A stretch of 55,637 nucleotides of DNA from Pseudomonadales bacterium (lineage in GTDB: Bacteria > Pseudomonadota > Gammaproteobacteria > Pseudomonadales > Ketobacteraceae). The position numbers were made by a program, and so were the translations under genes. The stretch spans positions 1 to 55,637 of the forward strand of contig NZXG01000066.1 of NCBI GenBank assembly GCA_002701845.1. Direction: 5' to 3'. Shown here one piece after another: positions 42,321-51,856 of the stretch; within the stretch, counting starts at the first letter, position 1; each line of letters opens with the position of its first letter. The notes beneath the pieces are model-generated. The model worked only from the letters and a program-made list of their open reading frames with translations, made no database searches and was not told the DNA's origin.

Positions 42321-43832
42321 TTACTCAGAGGCCGAGGATTCCTGCTCCTCGAACCAGGGGGCACGTGCAGTCATAATCAGTTGCGCGGCGCGTTCTTCAT
42401 CAATGCCGTCGACATCCAGCAGGTCGTCAACGGCCTGTTCCGCCAGGTCATCCATGGTGATGATCCCGATTTTGGCCAGCGCGTAGGCGGTGGTCGTATC
42501 CATACCGTCCATATGCAGCAGGTCTTCCGCGGGCGCCTGCTCACCCTCCAGCTTCTCCTCGGAGACCAGGGCTTTGGTCAGGAGAGCATCCTTCGCCCGA
42601 CGGCGAAGCTCGTCCACCACTTCTTCATCGAAGCCGTCAATGGACATCATCTCTTCTTTGGGCACGTAGGCCACTTCTTCCAGGCTGGTGAAACCTTCCT
42701 CCACCAGCACGATGGCCACATCCTCGTCCACGTCCAGATCCACCATGAAGCGTTCCACCAGTTCCCCGGCTTCCTCTTCCTGTTTGCTCTGGGCCTGCTC
42801 CACGGTCATCACGTTGAGATCCCAGCCGGACAGCTCACTGGCCAGGCGGATATTCTGCCCGCCCTTACCAATGGCTTGAGCCAGCTGCTCTTCATCCACG
42901 GCGATGTCCATAGCATGACGATCCTCATCCACCACGATGGACACCACATCCGCCGGCGACATGGCATTAATCACGAACTGGGCCACGTTATCGTCCCACA
43001 GCACAATGTCGATACGCTCGCCACCCAGCTCATTGGAAACCGCCTGCACCCGGGCACCCCGCATACCGACACAGGCGCCCACCGGATCCACCCGCTGATC
43101 GTGGGTTTTCACCGCGATCTTGGCGCGGGAACCGGGATCCCGCGCCGCGCCCTTGATCTCGATCAGATCCTCACCGATTTCCGGCACCTCGATTTTGAAC
43201 AGTTCAATAAGCATCTGCGGCCGAGTGCGGCTGACAAACAGTTGCGGGCCGCGGTTTTCGTGATTCACCCCGTGCAGTACCGCCCGCACCCGGTCGTTCA
43301 TACGGAAGGTTTCCCGGGGAATCATCTCATCCCGTGGCAGCAGGGCTTCGGCGTTGCTACCCAGGTCCAGGATTACACTGTCCCGGGTCACTTTTTTGAC
43401 CGTGCCGCTTACCAGTTCGCCCACCCGGTCCTCGAAGGCCTCGATCACCTGCTGGCGCTCCGCCTCCCGCACCTTCTGCACGATGACCTGCTTGGCGGTC
43501 TGGGCCGCGATGCGACCGAACTCGATGGATTCGATTTCCTCTTCCCAGGTGTCACCGATATTCAGTGCCGGATCAATGTCGTGAGCTTCGTCCAGGGTCA
43601 GATGCCGGCCGGGGAATTCAAAGTCCTCATCGGCCACCACATGCCAGCGGCGATAGGAATCGTAGTCACCGGTGGTACGATCAATGCTCACGCGAATGTC
43701 CACGTCGTCGGAGGGAAACCGCTTTTTGGTGGCGGTGGCCAAAGCCAGCTCCACGGCGCCAAAGATCACATCCTTATCGACGCCCTTTTCATTGGATACA
43801 GTATCCGCGACCAGAAGTATTTCTTTGCTCAT
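42321..43832 (-). CDS. nusA: Transcription termination/antitermination factor NusA
   Basis: RNA-polymerase-associated elongation factor. Order: N-terminal domain (1-125), S1 (about 135-200, [20 protein letters not shown]), KH1-KH2 (about 230-345, including [20 protein letters not shown] and [20 protein letters not shown]), then two acidic helix-hairpin-helix repeats at the C-terminus. The 503-aa length is normal. Its operon leader carries an intrinsic terminator. Confidence 0.98.
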   Translation of the reverse strand: MSKEILLVADTVSNEKGVDKDVIFGAVELALATATKKRFPSDDVDIRVSIDRTTGDYDSYRRWHVVADEDFEFPGRHLTLDEAHDIDPALNIGDTWEEEIESIEFGRIAAQTAKQVIVQKVREAERQQVIEAFEDRVGELVSGTVKKVTRDSVILDLGSNAEALLPRDEMIPRETFRMNDRVRAVLHGVNHENRGPQLFVSRTRPQMLIELFKIEVPEIGEDLIEIKGAARDPGSRAKIAVKTHDQRVDPVGACVGMRGARVQAVSNELGGERIDIVLWDDNVAQFVINAMSPADVVSIVVDEDRHAMDIAVDEEQLAQAIGKGGQNIRLASELSGWDLNVMTVEQAQSKQEEEAGELVERFMVDLDVDEDVAIVLVEEGFTSLEEVAYVPKEEMMSIDGFDEEVVDELRRRAKDALLTKALVSEEKLEGEQAPAEDLLHMDGMDTTTAYALAKIGIITMDDLAEQAVDDLLDVDGIDEERAAQLIMTARAPWFEEQESSASE

Positions 43833-43881
43833 CTCACTGCCTCACCCTTGGACCATCGGCGCAGGTCATGCCATCAACGCC

Positions 43882-44343
43882 TTAGTCGAAATTCGGGACC
43901 AGGTTAGCCTTGTCTATCTGATTGGTGGAAACCGTCAGCTGCTCTCCGTCAACCTCGAAGGTCAACTGGTCTTGCTCAGCCTGCAGCAGCCGGCCGGTGA
44001 ATTTTCGCTTGCCGTTCACAGCCATTTGCAAACGGACCTTGATCAGCTCCCCGGGGTAGCGGGCAAACTGATCGAACGTGTACAGGGGGCGATCCATTCC
44101 GGGAGAGGACACCTCCAGGTTGTACTCTCCGCTGATGGGGTCTTCCACATCCAGCACACCACTTACCTGATGGGAAACCGCCTCACAGTTGTCGATGGTG
44201 ACACCCGCCTCGGAATCAATATACAGCCGCAATATGGAGTGCTTGCCCTGGGACAGAAACTCCAGGCCCCATAATTCCATTCCCACCGCGTTAACGGCAG
44301 GCTCAAGCATGGCTCGCAATGTTTCAATTCGTTTAGAGGACAC
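43882..44343 (-). CDS. rimP: Ribosome maturation factor RimP
   Basis: 30S maturation protein of 153 aa. The start is GTG (MSSKRIETLRAMLEPAVNAV) with a GGAG site 4 nt upstream. Family blocks: GMELWGLEFLSQGKHSILRL, VSHQVSGVLDVEDPISGEYN and VSSPGMDRPLYTFDQF. First protein gene of the rimP-nusA-infB operon. The open frame upstream of this start runs into the leader terminator region and is not coding. Confidence 0.95.
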   Translation of the reverse strand: MSSKRIETLRAMLEPAVNAVGMELWGLEFLSQGKHSILRLYIDSEAGVTIDNCEAVSHQVSGVLDVEDPISGEYNLEVSSPGMDRPLYTFDQFARYPGELIKVRLQMAVNGKRKFTGRLLQAEQDQLTFEVDGEQLTVSTNQIDKANLVPNFD

Positions 44344-44461
44344 TGGTCTCCTGCAACAACCTGGCGCTTGCTGTACAAACAAAAAGTGGGCACCAAGGCC
44401 CACGACTTCCTGGCCCGGGAAAACGGTCGCCCGCACTGCCCTGACCAACTCTTGTGCTAAT

Positions 44462-44486
44462 AAAAAGCCCCTATAAAAAGGGGCTT
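44462..44486 (-). terminator. Intrinsic terminator in the rimP-nusA leader
   Basis: AAGCCCC, an 8-nt loop, then GGGGCTTTTTA on the minus strand. It lies downstream of both the initiator tRNA and the operon promoter at 44570-44599, about 120 nt before rimP, so operon transcripts must read through it. Confidence 0.85.
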
Positions 44487-44569
44487 CTCATCAAAATTCC
44501 TGGCTTACACCCTGCTGGCGACATCTGCACAAGCTTCAAGATGCCTTATCGGCGTCCTGTCGGCTGCGG

Positions 44570-44599
44570 ATTATAGCAGCGTTGGGCACAAGCCTTCAA
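44570..44599 (-). promoter_or_regulatory. Promoter of the rimP-nusA-infB operon
   Basis: The minus strand has TTGAAG, an 18-nt spacer and a perfect TATAAT. The predicted start near 44563 gives a leader of about 220 nt containing the terminator hairpin. The surrounding 44490-44712 stretch holds no gene. Confidence 0.7.
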
Positions 44600-44712
44600 C
44601 CGCTGTGCCTGCCCGACACCGGATGCCCAATAGGATGACGCCGGGGTAAAGGGTGTAAGTCCGCTGTCACTCAGATGCACCGCCCGGGTGTTAATCCGAA
44701 TGACCTGGGAAT

Positions 44713-44789
<77 letters not shown>

Positions 44790-44803
44790 ACGACAAGACG
44801 CGC

Positions 44804-44832
44804 ATCTTAGAGTCTTTAATTTGACCTGTCAA
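44804..44832 (-). promoter_or_regulatory. Promoter of the initiator tRNA gene
   Basis: A perfect TTGACA, a 17-nt spacer and TAAGAT on the minus strand, followed by a GC-rich GCGCG discriminator typical of stable-RNA genes. It is intact, so the mobile element lies upstream of it and does not disrupt the tRNA. Confidence 0.75.
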
Positions 44833-44942
44833 CTGGCCATCAACAAATAAAGCTTCGTTCTAAGTGCTGGTATTCAAAACACTTTCTCACGACCAAACAG
44901 ACCGTGGAAAGCGGGACAAAATGGTGCGAAGGCCGCTCTTTA

Positions 44943-44976
44943 AAATCAAAATTAAGTTATTGATACTTTTTGATTT
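44943..44976. repeat. A/T-rich inverted repeat near the element end
   Basis: AAATCAAAA (44943-44951) and TTTTGATTT (44968-44976) form a perfect 9-bp inverted repeat with a 16-bp spacer, in an A/T-rich stretch between the tRNA promoter and the last element gene. It could be a terminator for the leftward operon or part of an attachment region. Confidence 0.45.
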
Positions 44977-45016
44977 AGAGGTTAAAGCTTTGCATTTATG
45001 CCAACAAAAGTACCAA

Positions 45017-45030
45017 CACATTGCAATGTG
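45017..45030. repeat. 14-bp perfect palindrome CACATTGCAATGTG
   Basis: A perfect palindrome located 24 bp beyond the last element gene. It resembles a binding site for a dimeric protein or a recombination core. No second copy was noticed in the window. Confidence 0.45.
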
Positions 45031-45053
45031 CCTACTATATCTTCTATATATAG

Positions 45054-45326
45054 CTACTGTACTGCGGCGCTATAACTCTGGTGGGGTTGGTATCGGTCAT
45101 ACCTGGGGACCTCATCCACCGGACGCTCGCAGGTGTCCGCCCAGAACTGGATCACTCGCAGCCCGGTCTCCACCCGGGGGTTGCTGATCTCGTTGCACCA
45201 GCCGTGGATCGTGGAGCGCGGTATGTCCAGGGTCTGCGACATGTCTTTGACCGTCACCCCGGCGCCACGCAGATCAGCGACAATCCGGAACCAGTCGATA
45301 CGCTCATTCTCTTTGAGTTCGATCAC
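45054..45326 (-). CDS. Small phage HTH protein
   Basis: A 90-aa protein with a clear helix-turn-helix, GVTVKDMSQTLDIPRSTIHG (about residues 23-42), followed by W-C-N and a tail ending in RYDRYQPHQSY. It starts at GTG with an AAGGGG site upstream. Similar small HTH proteins occur in phages, including terminase small-subunit-like and Cro-like ones; I cannot tell which. It is the last gene of the leftward run, 52 nt after the PC4-like gene. Confidence 0.65.
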   Translation of the reverse strand: MIELKENERIDWFRIVADLRGAGVTVKDMSQTLDIPRSTIHGWCNEISNPRVETGLRVIQFWADTCERPVDEVPRYDRYQPHQSYSAAVQ

Positions 45327-45378
45327 TTTACACCCCTTCTATAGAAAACGCGTGCGCGCGGCAGCGGGGGGAGGGCCA

Positions 45379-45594
45379 TTATTTGACCTTGGCCAAAGCC
45401 TCCAGGAGTGGAGCCAGCTTTTCTTTTTTGAACTCCACACCCCGCTTACTCCGTACCATTTCCGTCTGCCCTTCCGGCAGCCACCACACCCTGATATCGA
45501 TCACCTCCCTGCCTTTGTAAATGTCCCTCACAACCCGAACTTCCGCGGTGCTGGATTTGGGTATGACTGCCAGTATCTCTGGTTCTCCTGCCAT
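45379..45594 (-). CDS. PC4/p15-like ssDNA-binding protein (phage)
   Basis: A 71-aa protein whose C-terminal half, YKGREVIDIRVWWLPEGQTE then RSKRGVEFKKEKLAPLLEAL, fits the PC4/Sub1 fold: a curved beta-sheet with an IDIR strand, a KRG turn and a final helix. PC4-type proteins bind single-stranded DNA and, in eukaryotes, act as transcription coactivators; phage T5 has a related protein. The ATG lies 5 nt after the stop of the 849-aa gene with a GGAG site 9 nt before it. The role here, DNA protection or late transcription, is inference. Confidence 0.6.
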   Translation of the reverse strand: MAGEPEILAVIPKSSTAEVRVVRDIYKGREVIDIRVWWLPEGQTEMVRSKRGVEFKKEKLAPLLEALAKVK

Positions 45595-45599
45595 GACCG

Positions 45600-48149
45600 C
45601 TACTCCGCCACTACCCGGGACAGATCCGGCGCTCGATCTGGCAATGTCTCCCCGGGTTCCCACCAATAGGACTGCTTGAACTCCCTGGCCGCCCGCCGGC
45701 GCATCTGCGCCAGGTAGCCGGGCGACAGGAACTCCTGCAGCTCGTGATAGATCATGTGGTCAAACGCCGCCTTGGTGTACCAGAGGTTGGCCCCTGGCAG
45801 GTTGCCTTTGACGAACCTCAGGGCTTCGGCACCGGCGTGCGTGTCCTTGCCCATCAAGGCCTGGATCAGGTTCCCCTGGGTGAGGTTGAGAGAGGACTCT
45901 GCCAAACCGACCACCGGGCCCATCATGGCGCCAATGGGGGTGTTCCCGTACTGGGTGGACTCGGAGAACACGAAATCCCCATACAGGCCCAGAGAGCCGC
46001 CCATCAGCATTGCCCGCATCCAGTTGCGCATGCCGCCATCGGCCTCTGGATTCATGCTGAGAGGATCCCGCCCTTTTACCACCTCTTTGATCTGCATGGA
46101 GACCACCCCCAGCAGTGTGGTGGAGGCGATGAGCATTGCCAGATACCGGGCCCTACCCCCGGCGGTGGGGGAATCCATGCCGCGCATCCAGTGGCGCTCA
46201 ATCATGGATATCGGGAATGATTTGAACAGGAAGAACGAACGGGCAAGCTCGCCTTTCCAGGTACCCCGTTGGATGTTGGCCATCATCATGGCCCGTTCTT
46301 TGGCGCCTGGCTCAATAACCGCAACATCCGACTCTTCCAGAACGGCCCCCAGGAGGCGCGTGGCAGCGTTCTCGCGCAACACAGCGGGGTCGCCCAGGTC
46401 TGTCAGTGAATCATCCGGGATGCGGTAAATGGCGCCAGGAGTGAGCACGTTTGGATTGCCAGCGTTCCACGATTCGGGGGTGGCCCTTCGCCAGACCTCC
46501 CAGTCGGTATCCGTGATCCCTTTGGAGAGCAATATCCGGTAGTCGCCTGGGTCGAGCTCGCCGAGGGTCCGGGCATCCCGTGAGAGCTGCCCGATGGAAG
46601 ACATCATGGTCACCCCGAATGCCCGGCGCCGGGCCTCCGTGAGCGCGTTCAGACCAGAGGCGCGCAGCACCGTCTGTGCCATCTTACTGCTGAAGGAAGC
46701 CCCCAGGCCCTCCTGGCCGAACCGGTTCAGACTGGCGATATAAGTGTTCATGGCCAGGCCTGCCCGCAGAGCCAGCCGCTTTTCCATCTGGTTGCGGGGG
46801 TTCAGCGCTCTCAATTCGTTGGCGAGCATGCGCATCTTCGGCAGCTTGTTCATCGCCGCCACCAGGTGCATGGTGCCTTCGTCAGACAGGGAAGTTATGA
46901 CGGCCCCACCCAGGCGAGAGGCCACCAGCCAGTTGCGCAGGGTGTCGAAGGTCTTCGCCAAGTGCTCATTGGCTACCGGCTGATGCTTGCCGGTCACCAA
47001 ATCATAAAGGTTTTCCAGGCTGATCAAGCGCTGCTGGAGCTTGCCGGCTTTGTCTGGGTTCGCCAGGGTCAGATCTTGCCGCAGCTTATCTTTCCAGAGC
47101 CGGAACTGATGATCTGGGTTAGGTCCCAACGCCTCCACCAGAGCCACGTCTTTGGCCACAGAAGAGATATGCCCCACCATCACCTCGTAAAGCGTCCTCT
47201 CCCCATATTTCGCCTGATACTGCAGGTAGCTTTCGGCATCTTTGAAATGGATCTGGCGGGCCTGGTTTCCCCGGTTGGCGCGCATTCCTGCCCCTCGGAA
47301 TTGGCCGGGGTTGAGTTTGTTGACCCCGTCAGTGGCAATGGACTCCCAGGCGAACCCTAGAAACTCCATGAGCTCCTGGCTATTCATGGGGGTGCCATCG
47401 GGGTTGGTGTACTTACTTCGGTTCAGGTAAGGCATTACGTCACCGGCCCACTGTTCCCGGCCGGCCTTGGCCACCTTGGCGCGGGAATGATGGTGAGGCA
47501 TCCCCCAGTCTTCCAACTGGCCCACATCACCGCCGGCACGATTGAATCTCTCCCGAAGTGCCGCGGCTACCTGATGAAATTGCTTGGCGCCCTCCCGGGC
47601 ACCAGCTACCCCCGACTCTTCGCCGAAAAGCTCTCGGACCACCGCCTGGGTGCCCTCCTTGTTCTCAAGCAAGCCAAAGAAATGCTTGGCCCAGTTGGAA
47701 GGGTCGTCTTTGAGCCGGGCTGCGCCCTGCTCCAGGGTCTCCAGCATCTGCCGCAGTGCGTCCCGCTCTATGGCCTTGGCAGTGGTCTCCACCGACATGG
47801 TGTTGCCCTTGGTGTCAGCGTGGAACGCCAGCATGCGGGAAAAGGCGTCAATGGCATCCACACCTGTTGCCATACGATCATCCAGGAATCGGGATACCCG
47901 GTCATGGGCAGCGATGGTCAACGCCACCCGCTGGCGCCGCTTCTCTGCCTCCTGGATGATTTCCTCCGCTGCAGACTGGGCCGCGTTGGTAAGGCGCTCT
48001 GCCTGGCTCAGCTGCTGCCAGGCTTCACGATCGGCAGTAGCCAGCTGGCGCATGTTCCGGTTAATGCGGGTTTCAATGCCCTTGATTTCTTCATTGGTCA
48101 GGCTGCGCCCGACCGCAAGGGAGACCGCCTCGATGCATTCTGATTTCAT
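45600..48149 (-). CDS. Large internal virion (ejection) protein, phage
   Basis: An 849-aa protein. The N-terminal 120 residues are helical and Arg/Glu/Ala-rich. The middle contains QLEDWGMPHHHSRAKVAKAG. The C-terminal half has hydrophobic stretches, for example LAMLIASTTLLGVVSMQI (about 690) and a glycine-rich block AMLMGGSLGLYGDFVF. The size, position as third of three large genes and membrane-prone segments resemble the internal core proteins ejected by podoviruses. No enzymatic motif is recognised. Its ATG overlaps the upstream stop (ATGA). Confidence 0.6.
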   Translation of the reverse strand: MKSECIEAVSLAVGRSLTNEEIKGIETRINRNMRQLATADREAWQQLSQAERLTNAAQSAAEEIIQEAEKRRQRVALTIAAHDRVSRFLDDRMATGVDAIDAFSRMLAFHADTKGNTMSVETTAKAIERDALRQMLETLEQGAARLKDDPSNWAKHFFGLLENKEGTQAVVRELFGEESGVAGAREGAKQFHQVAAALRERFNRAGGDVGQLEDWGMPHHHSRAKVAKAGREQWAGDVMPYLNRSKYTNPDGTPMNSQELMEFLGFAWESIATDGVNKLNPGQFRGAGMRANRGNQARQIHFKDAESYLQYQAKYGERTLYEVMVGHISSVAKDVALVEALGPNPDHQFRLWKDKLRQDLTLANPDKAGKLQQRLISLENLYDLVTGKHQPVANEHLAKTFDTLRNWLVASRLGGAVITSLSDEGTMHLVAAMNKLPKMRMLANELRALNPRNQMEKRLALRAGLAMNTYIASLNRFGQEGLGASFSSKMAQTVLRASGLNALTEARRRAFGVTMMSSIGQLSRDARTLGELDPGDYRILLSKGITDTDWEVWRRATPESWNAGNPNVLTPGAIYRIPDDSLTDLGDPAVLRENAATRLLGAVLEESDVAVIEPGAKERAMMMANIQRGTWKGELARSFFLFKSFPISMIERHWMRGMDSPTAGGRARYLAMLIASTTLLGVVSMQIKEVVKGRDPLSMNPEADGGMRNWMRAMLMGGSLGLYGDFVFSESTQYGNTPIGAMMGPVVGLAESSLNLTQGNLIQALMGKDTHAGAEALRFVKGNLPGANLWYTKAAFDHMIYHELQEFLSPGYLAQMRRRAAREFKQSYWWEPGETLPDRAPDLSRVVAE

Positions 48150-49414
48150 ACTCCAAACCTCATAAAACAGGCCACCGCCGCCGCGTAGGCCTTGGAATCA
48201 ACCTGCGCGCGGTTGACGCCCTCATCTGCCCGCGACAACAGCTCCCGAGCGTTGACCTCAAGGCCCTCATCATCCATCACCCGCAGATCCGGACTATCGG
48301 CCACCGCTGCCCGGGCCACCTGCAGCTCTGGGGTGTCAATGACATCCTGGACAACTGGGACCCGGGGGCCTGGCTCTGGCAAGCGCGCAACCGGCTCTCT
48401 GGGATCCACCGGCCCTCTGCCGGGGGGCGGCAGATCTTCCCCGTAAATTTCACGGAAGGCCGCAGCCATGGGTTTAAGATCCGCAGGGGGGGCAGGCCTA
48501 TAAACTCCCTCCGTGGCCGCGCGTGATAGCGATACCGGTTCCCCCTGGGTGAGTTGCTGTATGGCTTCGGTAATAGCTCTCTGGTGGGCGACAGAAGCGG
48601 CAATATCCGCCGGCGTCCCGGGCATGGTGTCACGCTGATAATGGCGGGCATTGTTCGCCGTAGCCGTTGCATTCTGGTCGGTGCGGGATATGCGTCTGGC
48701 TGAGAGATGGGAAACGCCACCGAACACCGCCCCGGTAAGGACGTCCAAGGCCCGGGCCTCGGCATTGAGCGGATCAAACCATTGCGCCTGCTCCTCATCT
48801 CCGGACCTGATCAAGACCTGCTGTTGGACAGCTTCTGCAGCTGGATTGACCGCCAGATTGCCAGCGACCCCGCTTGCTATCCTCTGGGTCAGGGTTTTAC
48901 CGAAGAATGGGATCACAAAGCCGACACCAGCGGCAGCGGCCTCCACCCCGGCCACCTTCGCCGCGGCGGATCCGTCCACGCCCTGCCGGACCAGCTCCGT
49001 GCCAACCCCCATGGACTGAGAGCCAATCATCAAAGAGGGATTACCGCCACCAGCAGCCAGTGGCAGAGCAATTTCCGCCAAGCCTCCCAGGACACGGCCT
49101 GCTGTACCTACCTCGTTCGGGTTGGGCGTCCAGTAGTCCACAGATTTACCGGCAAAATCGTCAATGACGTTCTCGAAATACCAATCCTGCAGTTGGGTAT
49201 CGCCCATCACCGCGTCCGCAGTCATGGGAATTGTGGCACCGGCCATTCCAATGAACTGGGCCGCCTTAGCGCCGCCCCTCATCAAGCCCCGTCCAATTCC
49301 TTCGCCGGCACCTTCCCAAAAGTCAGTCTCAACGGTTTCGGCGCGCAGAGAGCCAGCCCGGGCTGAATCTTCAGTTTGAAACTGCCCTTTGGTATCCATA
49401 TCGAATACGCTCAT
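48146..49414 (-). CDS. Gly/Ala-rich internal virion protein, phage
   Basis: A 422-aa protein with Gly/Ala-rich hydrophobic segments in the first half (GLMRGGAKAAQFIGMAGATI and LGGLAEIALPLAAGGGNPS) and a Pro/Arg-rich second half. Such amphipathic Gly/Ala segments are common in phage ejection proteins that form a channel across the envelope. Its start overlaps the 690-aa gene and its end overlaps the 849-aa gene by ATGA, so the three are translationally coupled and probably stoichiometric. Confidence 0.55.
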   Translation of the reverse strand: MSVFDMDTKGQFQTEDSARAGSLRAETVETDFWEGAGEGIGRGLMRGGAKAAQFIGMAGATIPMTADAVMGDTQLQDWYFENVIDDFAGKSVDYWTPNPNEVGTAGRVLGGLAEIALPLAAGGGNPSLMIGSQSMGVGTELVRQGVDGSAAAKVAGVEAAAAGVGFVIPFFGKTLTQRIASGVAGNLAVNPAAEAVQQQVLIRSGDEEQAQWFDPLNAEARALDVLTGAVFGGVSHLSARRISRTDQNATATANNARHYQRDTMPGTPADIAASVAHQRAITEAIQQLTQGEPVSLSRAATEGVYRPAPPADLKPMAAAFREIYGEDLPPPGRGPVDPREPVARLPEPGPRVPVVQDVIDTPELQVARAAVADSPDLRVMDDEGLEVNARELLSRADEGVNRAQVDSKAYAAAVACFMRFGV

Positions 49415-51483
49415 AGGTCACCCCCAGGCACACTGATGATCACCGGAGCCTTGTCATTGTCCAGCAGATAATTTCTGCCCTGCAGTACGTAATAACGGTC
49501 CCCCGAATGGTTCTTAAGGCCAAACAGCTCGAACTTGTCAGCTAGGCTACCCATACCCCTGGATTGCATCTCCTGGGAAAAGGCTTCAGCAGCTCTATCT
49601 TCAAACTCCGATGGATCCATGCCCCAGGGGGCAAACACATGGCCATTCCCGTTGAGGTCGACCACATTCCCCAGGACAGCCCGAACTGACCGCTTCATGC
49701 GGGAAGTATCCACCACTCCACTGATGTCGCCCTCCTGGGCGGATTTGCCAACGTAGTAAGCGCGAACACCTTGCATAGCGAAATGGTACGCATCGGGGCG
49801 GCCGGCAAAGGCTTCCCCAACTGCCGAAGCAAATGAAGCATCGAAATCCATTTGCGGTGGCACAGGGAATGGCTTACCAGATCCATCTGCGGCTTTTTGG
49901 GATTTGGTTTTATTCAGTATCGATTCACCTACTAGCAAAGTCTGGCCAACATTACCGCTGGTCACAGACACATCATCAGTAAACCACTTTTTCTCAAGCA
50001 AGAGGTTACGCTCTTTGGCCATCAGCATTCCCGCCAACGCCTTCACTGGCGCGTCCGGCGATATTTGCTGCATAGTTGCCATGTATGCACCATCGTCATT
50101 CTTGGCCTTGCGCAGAGCGCTGAGGACTTCCCCCTGGCGCCGGGGTGTAGCTTCCTCAAGCACACTGGAAAGCAGCGAAGCTTCCTGAGGCAGTAAAGGC
50201 CTGTTCTTCACCTGCGTTCCATATTGATCTTGAAGCGCCCGTATCGTTGTAATCCGATCATCAATCTGCGCAGCGATCAGCGGCCTCAAGTCATTGTCCA
50301 GGATTCCCTCAAGCTGCAGGGGTGGGACCTGTTGCCCAGACCGCGCCTGGCTGAAGATTAAGGGCTCGTTCTGCAGCTGCTTTATATTGGATTGGATTAC
50401 GGAACGTATCCTCTTGAAATTCTGAATATCCTTCAGGTCTCCCCCACCGGACATCAATAAGGTTTCACGCTCCCGCAAAAAGTCTTCTTGCTCTTGAATT
50501 GGCTTGGCTAAAATTTGTTGCACCTGAGCTTCAACGAGAGCCAGCCTGTCAAAATCATCCTCATACTTTGAGCCCTGTACGATATCAGCCCAAGATGACC
50601 ACATCTCTGGCTTGGCAGGCACACCTGTTGAAATTTGCTTTTCTATATCCTCCAGCACCTTCTGTGAAGCGGAGTCAATCTTTTTTTCTATCTGAACAGC
50701 CTGGTATTCAGCACGAGTTATTTGGTTTGTTACGCTAGCCAGCAACCCATTGATGCGATCGATGCTAAGCTTGCCCGTGTAGAGGCCGTCATCGTTAATC
50801 AAATCATCATGGAGCGCATTAAGCCCCTGAAGGTCACCGCTGCTTTTTATCAACCGGTTTTTTGCGTGTTGAGTCCAGCTGTTCTCTTTGTACTTCTCCA
50901 AGTGCTTTTGAACGAAAGATTCTGGCAACCCACCCTCAACAGCGCTTTTTGCAAGCTCCTCATCCGCAATAACGTGAAGCTGTTGAAGGTTGTCACCCCA
51001 CTCGGGATATGCTGCCAGCTTTTCCAGATTAGTCAGCCCACGTTGAAATTCAGCCTTCGCGGACTCCAAACCCATTCGCATTGCAAAAGTCTCTAGCGAC
51101 TGAACTTGTGACTCTACCTGCGCGCGCCTGAGACGGTTTAAATGATCAAGCATAGGACCCGGCAGACCAGGGTCCTCCGGAACAGCCTTGCTCATTGCGT
51201 TACGATATTTTTCAATGGACTTTTCATAGTCCAACTCACCGCTAGTAACTTCGTTCCTTATGATATCTGCCTTCCGCTGCGCCTCCAGCTCATGCTCAAA
51301 GATAGCGTTTTGGAACTTCATGCTTCTGTGCAGCCTTATTTCGTTGGCCGCTATCTGATTAATAGTGTCGCCTAAATCTCTGGCCGCAATCCATTCACTA
51401 ACTGTTCCTTGTACATTGACGGGCCGAGTCTGCACATTGGGGATAGCGTTACCAAATTCGTCTGGTCCGGGAAATCTAGGCAC
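49411..51483 (-). CDS. Alpha-helical internal virion protein, phage
   Basis: A 690-aa protein, almost all helical with coiled-coil stretches between about 60 and 420. The start MPRFPGPDEFGNAIPNVQTR is of the kind seen in podovirus internal core proteins. The last 100 residues form a distinct domain (FAPWGMDPSEFEDRAAEAFS, YYVLQGRNYLLDNDKAPV). No lytic transglycosylase motif is visible. First of the three coupled large genes; it follows the 119-aa gene by 11 nt. Confidence 0.55.
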   Translation of the reverse strand: MPRFPGPDEFGNAIPNVQTRPVNVQGTVSEWIAARDLGDTINQIAANEIRLHRSMKFQNAIFEHELEAQRKADIIRNEVTSGELDYEKSIEKYRNAMSKAVPEDPGLPGPMLDHLNRLRRAQVESQVQSLETFAMRMGLESAKAEFQRGLTNLEKLAAYPEWGDNLQQLHVIADEELAKSAVEGGLPESFVQKHLEKYKENSWTQHAKNRLIKSSGDLQGLNALHDDLINDDGLYTGKLSIDRINGLLASVTNQITRAEYQAVQIEKKIDSASQKVLEDIEKQISTGVPAKPEMWSSWADIVQGSKYEDDFDRLALVEAQVQQILAKPIQEQEDFLRERETLLMSGGGDLKDIQNFKRIRSVIQSNIKQLQNEPLIFSQARSGQQVPPLQLEGILDNDLRPLIAAQIDDRITTIRALQDQYGTQVKNRPLLPQEASLLSSVLEEATPRRQGEVLSALRKAKNDDGAYMATMQQISPDAPVKALAGMLMAKERNLLLEKKWFTDDVSVTSGNVGQTLLVGESILNKTKSQKAADGSGKPFPVPPQMDFDASFASAVGEAFAGRPDAYHFAMQGVRAYYVGKSAQEGDISGVVDTSRMKRSVRAVLGNVVDLNGNGHVFAPWGMDPSEFEDRAAEAFSQEMQSRGMGSLADKFELFGLKNHSGDRYYVLQGRNYLLDNDKAPVIISVPGGDL

Positions 51484-51494
51484 TGGAACCTCTC

Positions 51495-51854
51495 CTATTG
51501 ATCATGCTTATCTTGAAGGTACTGGAGGATAGCCGCGCACTCCTGCTTGGCATATTCAATCAGGTCATCGGGACACATATCCTCGAAAGCAGTAGCGGCA
51601 TGAAGGTTAATCATGCCCTCCAGCTTGAATTCGCGCGCCAATATAACCAGGGCCACCTGCTGAATCTGCCGAGAATTTATCAGCTTGACACCGGGGACAC
51701 CCACAATCCTTCTGCTAGGCATCAGTTCGGAAATCTGCTTTGCACTGCGCTCCACATCACGGGCGCAAAAATTCACGCCCTTGATGCTTTCGGCTAATTT
51801 ATGAATGCAGAGCATGCGGTCCCGGAGATGCCACTCAACTGAGAACTTATCCAT
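51495..51854 (-). CDS. Phage protein of unknown function (119 aa)
   Basis: Not recognised. The 119-aa protein is helical, begins MDKFSVEWHLRDRMLCIHKL, and has an acidic C-terminal part (AATAFEDMCPDDLIEYAKQE). It is 2 nt from the 230-aa gene and 11 nt from the 690-aa gene, so it bridges the replication module and the virion-like module in one transcription unit. It ends with TAG. Confidence 0.55.
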   Translation of the reverse strand: MDKFSVEWHLRDRMLCIHKLAESIKGVNFCARDVERSAKQISELMPSRRIVGVPGVKLINSRQIQQVALVILAREFKLEGMINLHAATAFEDMCPDDLIEYAKQECAAILQYLQDKHDQ

Positions 51855-51856
51855 AA

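Noticed and set aside
42381-43907. A 508-codon open frame opposite nusA
   Set aside because: Antisense shadow; same His/Gly-rich character and no ribosome-binding site or domain.
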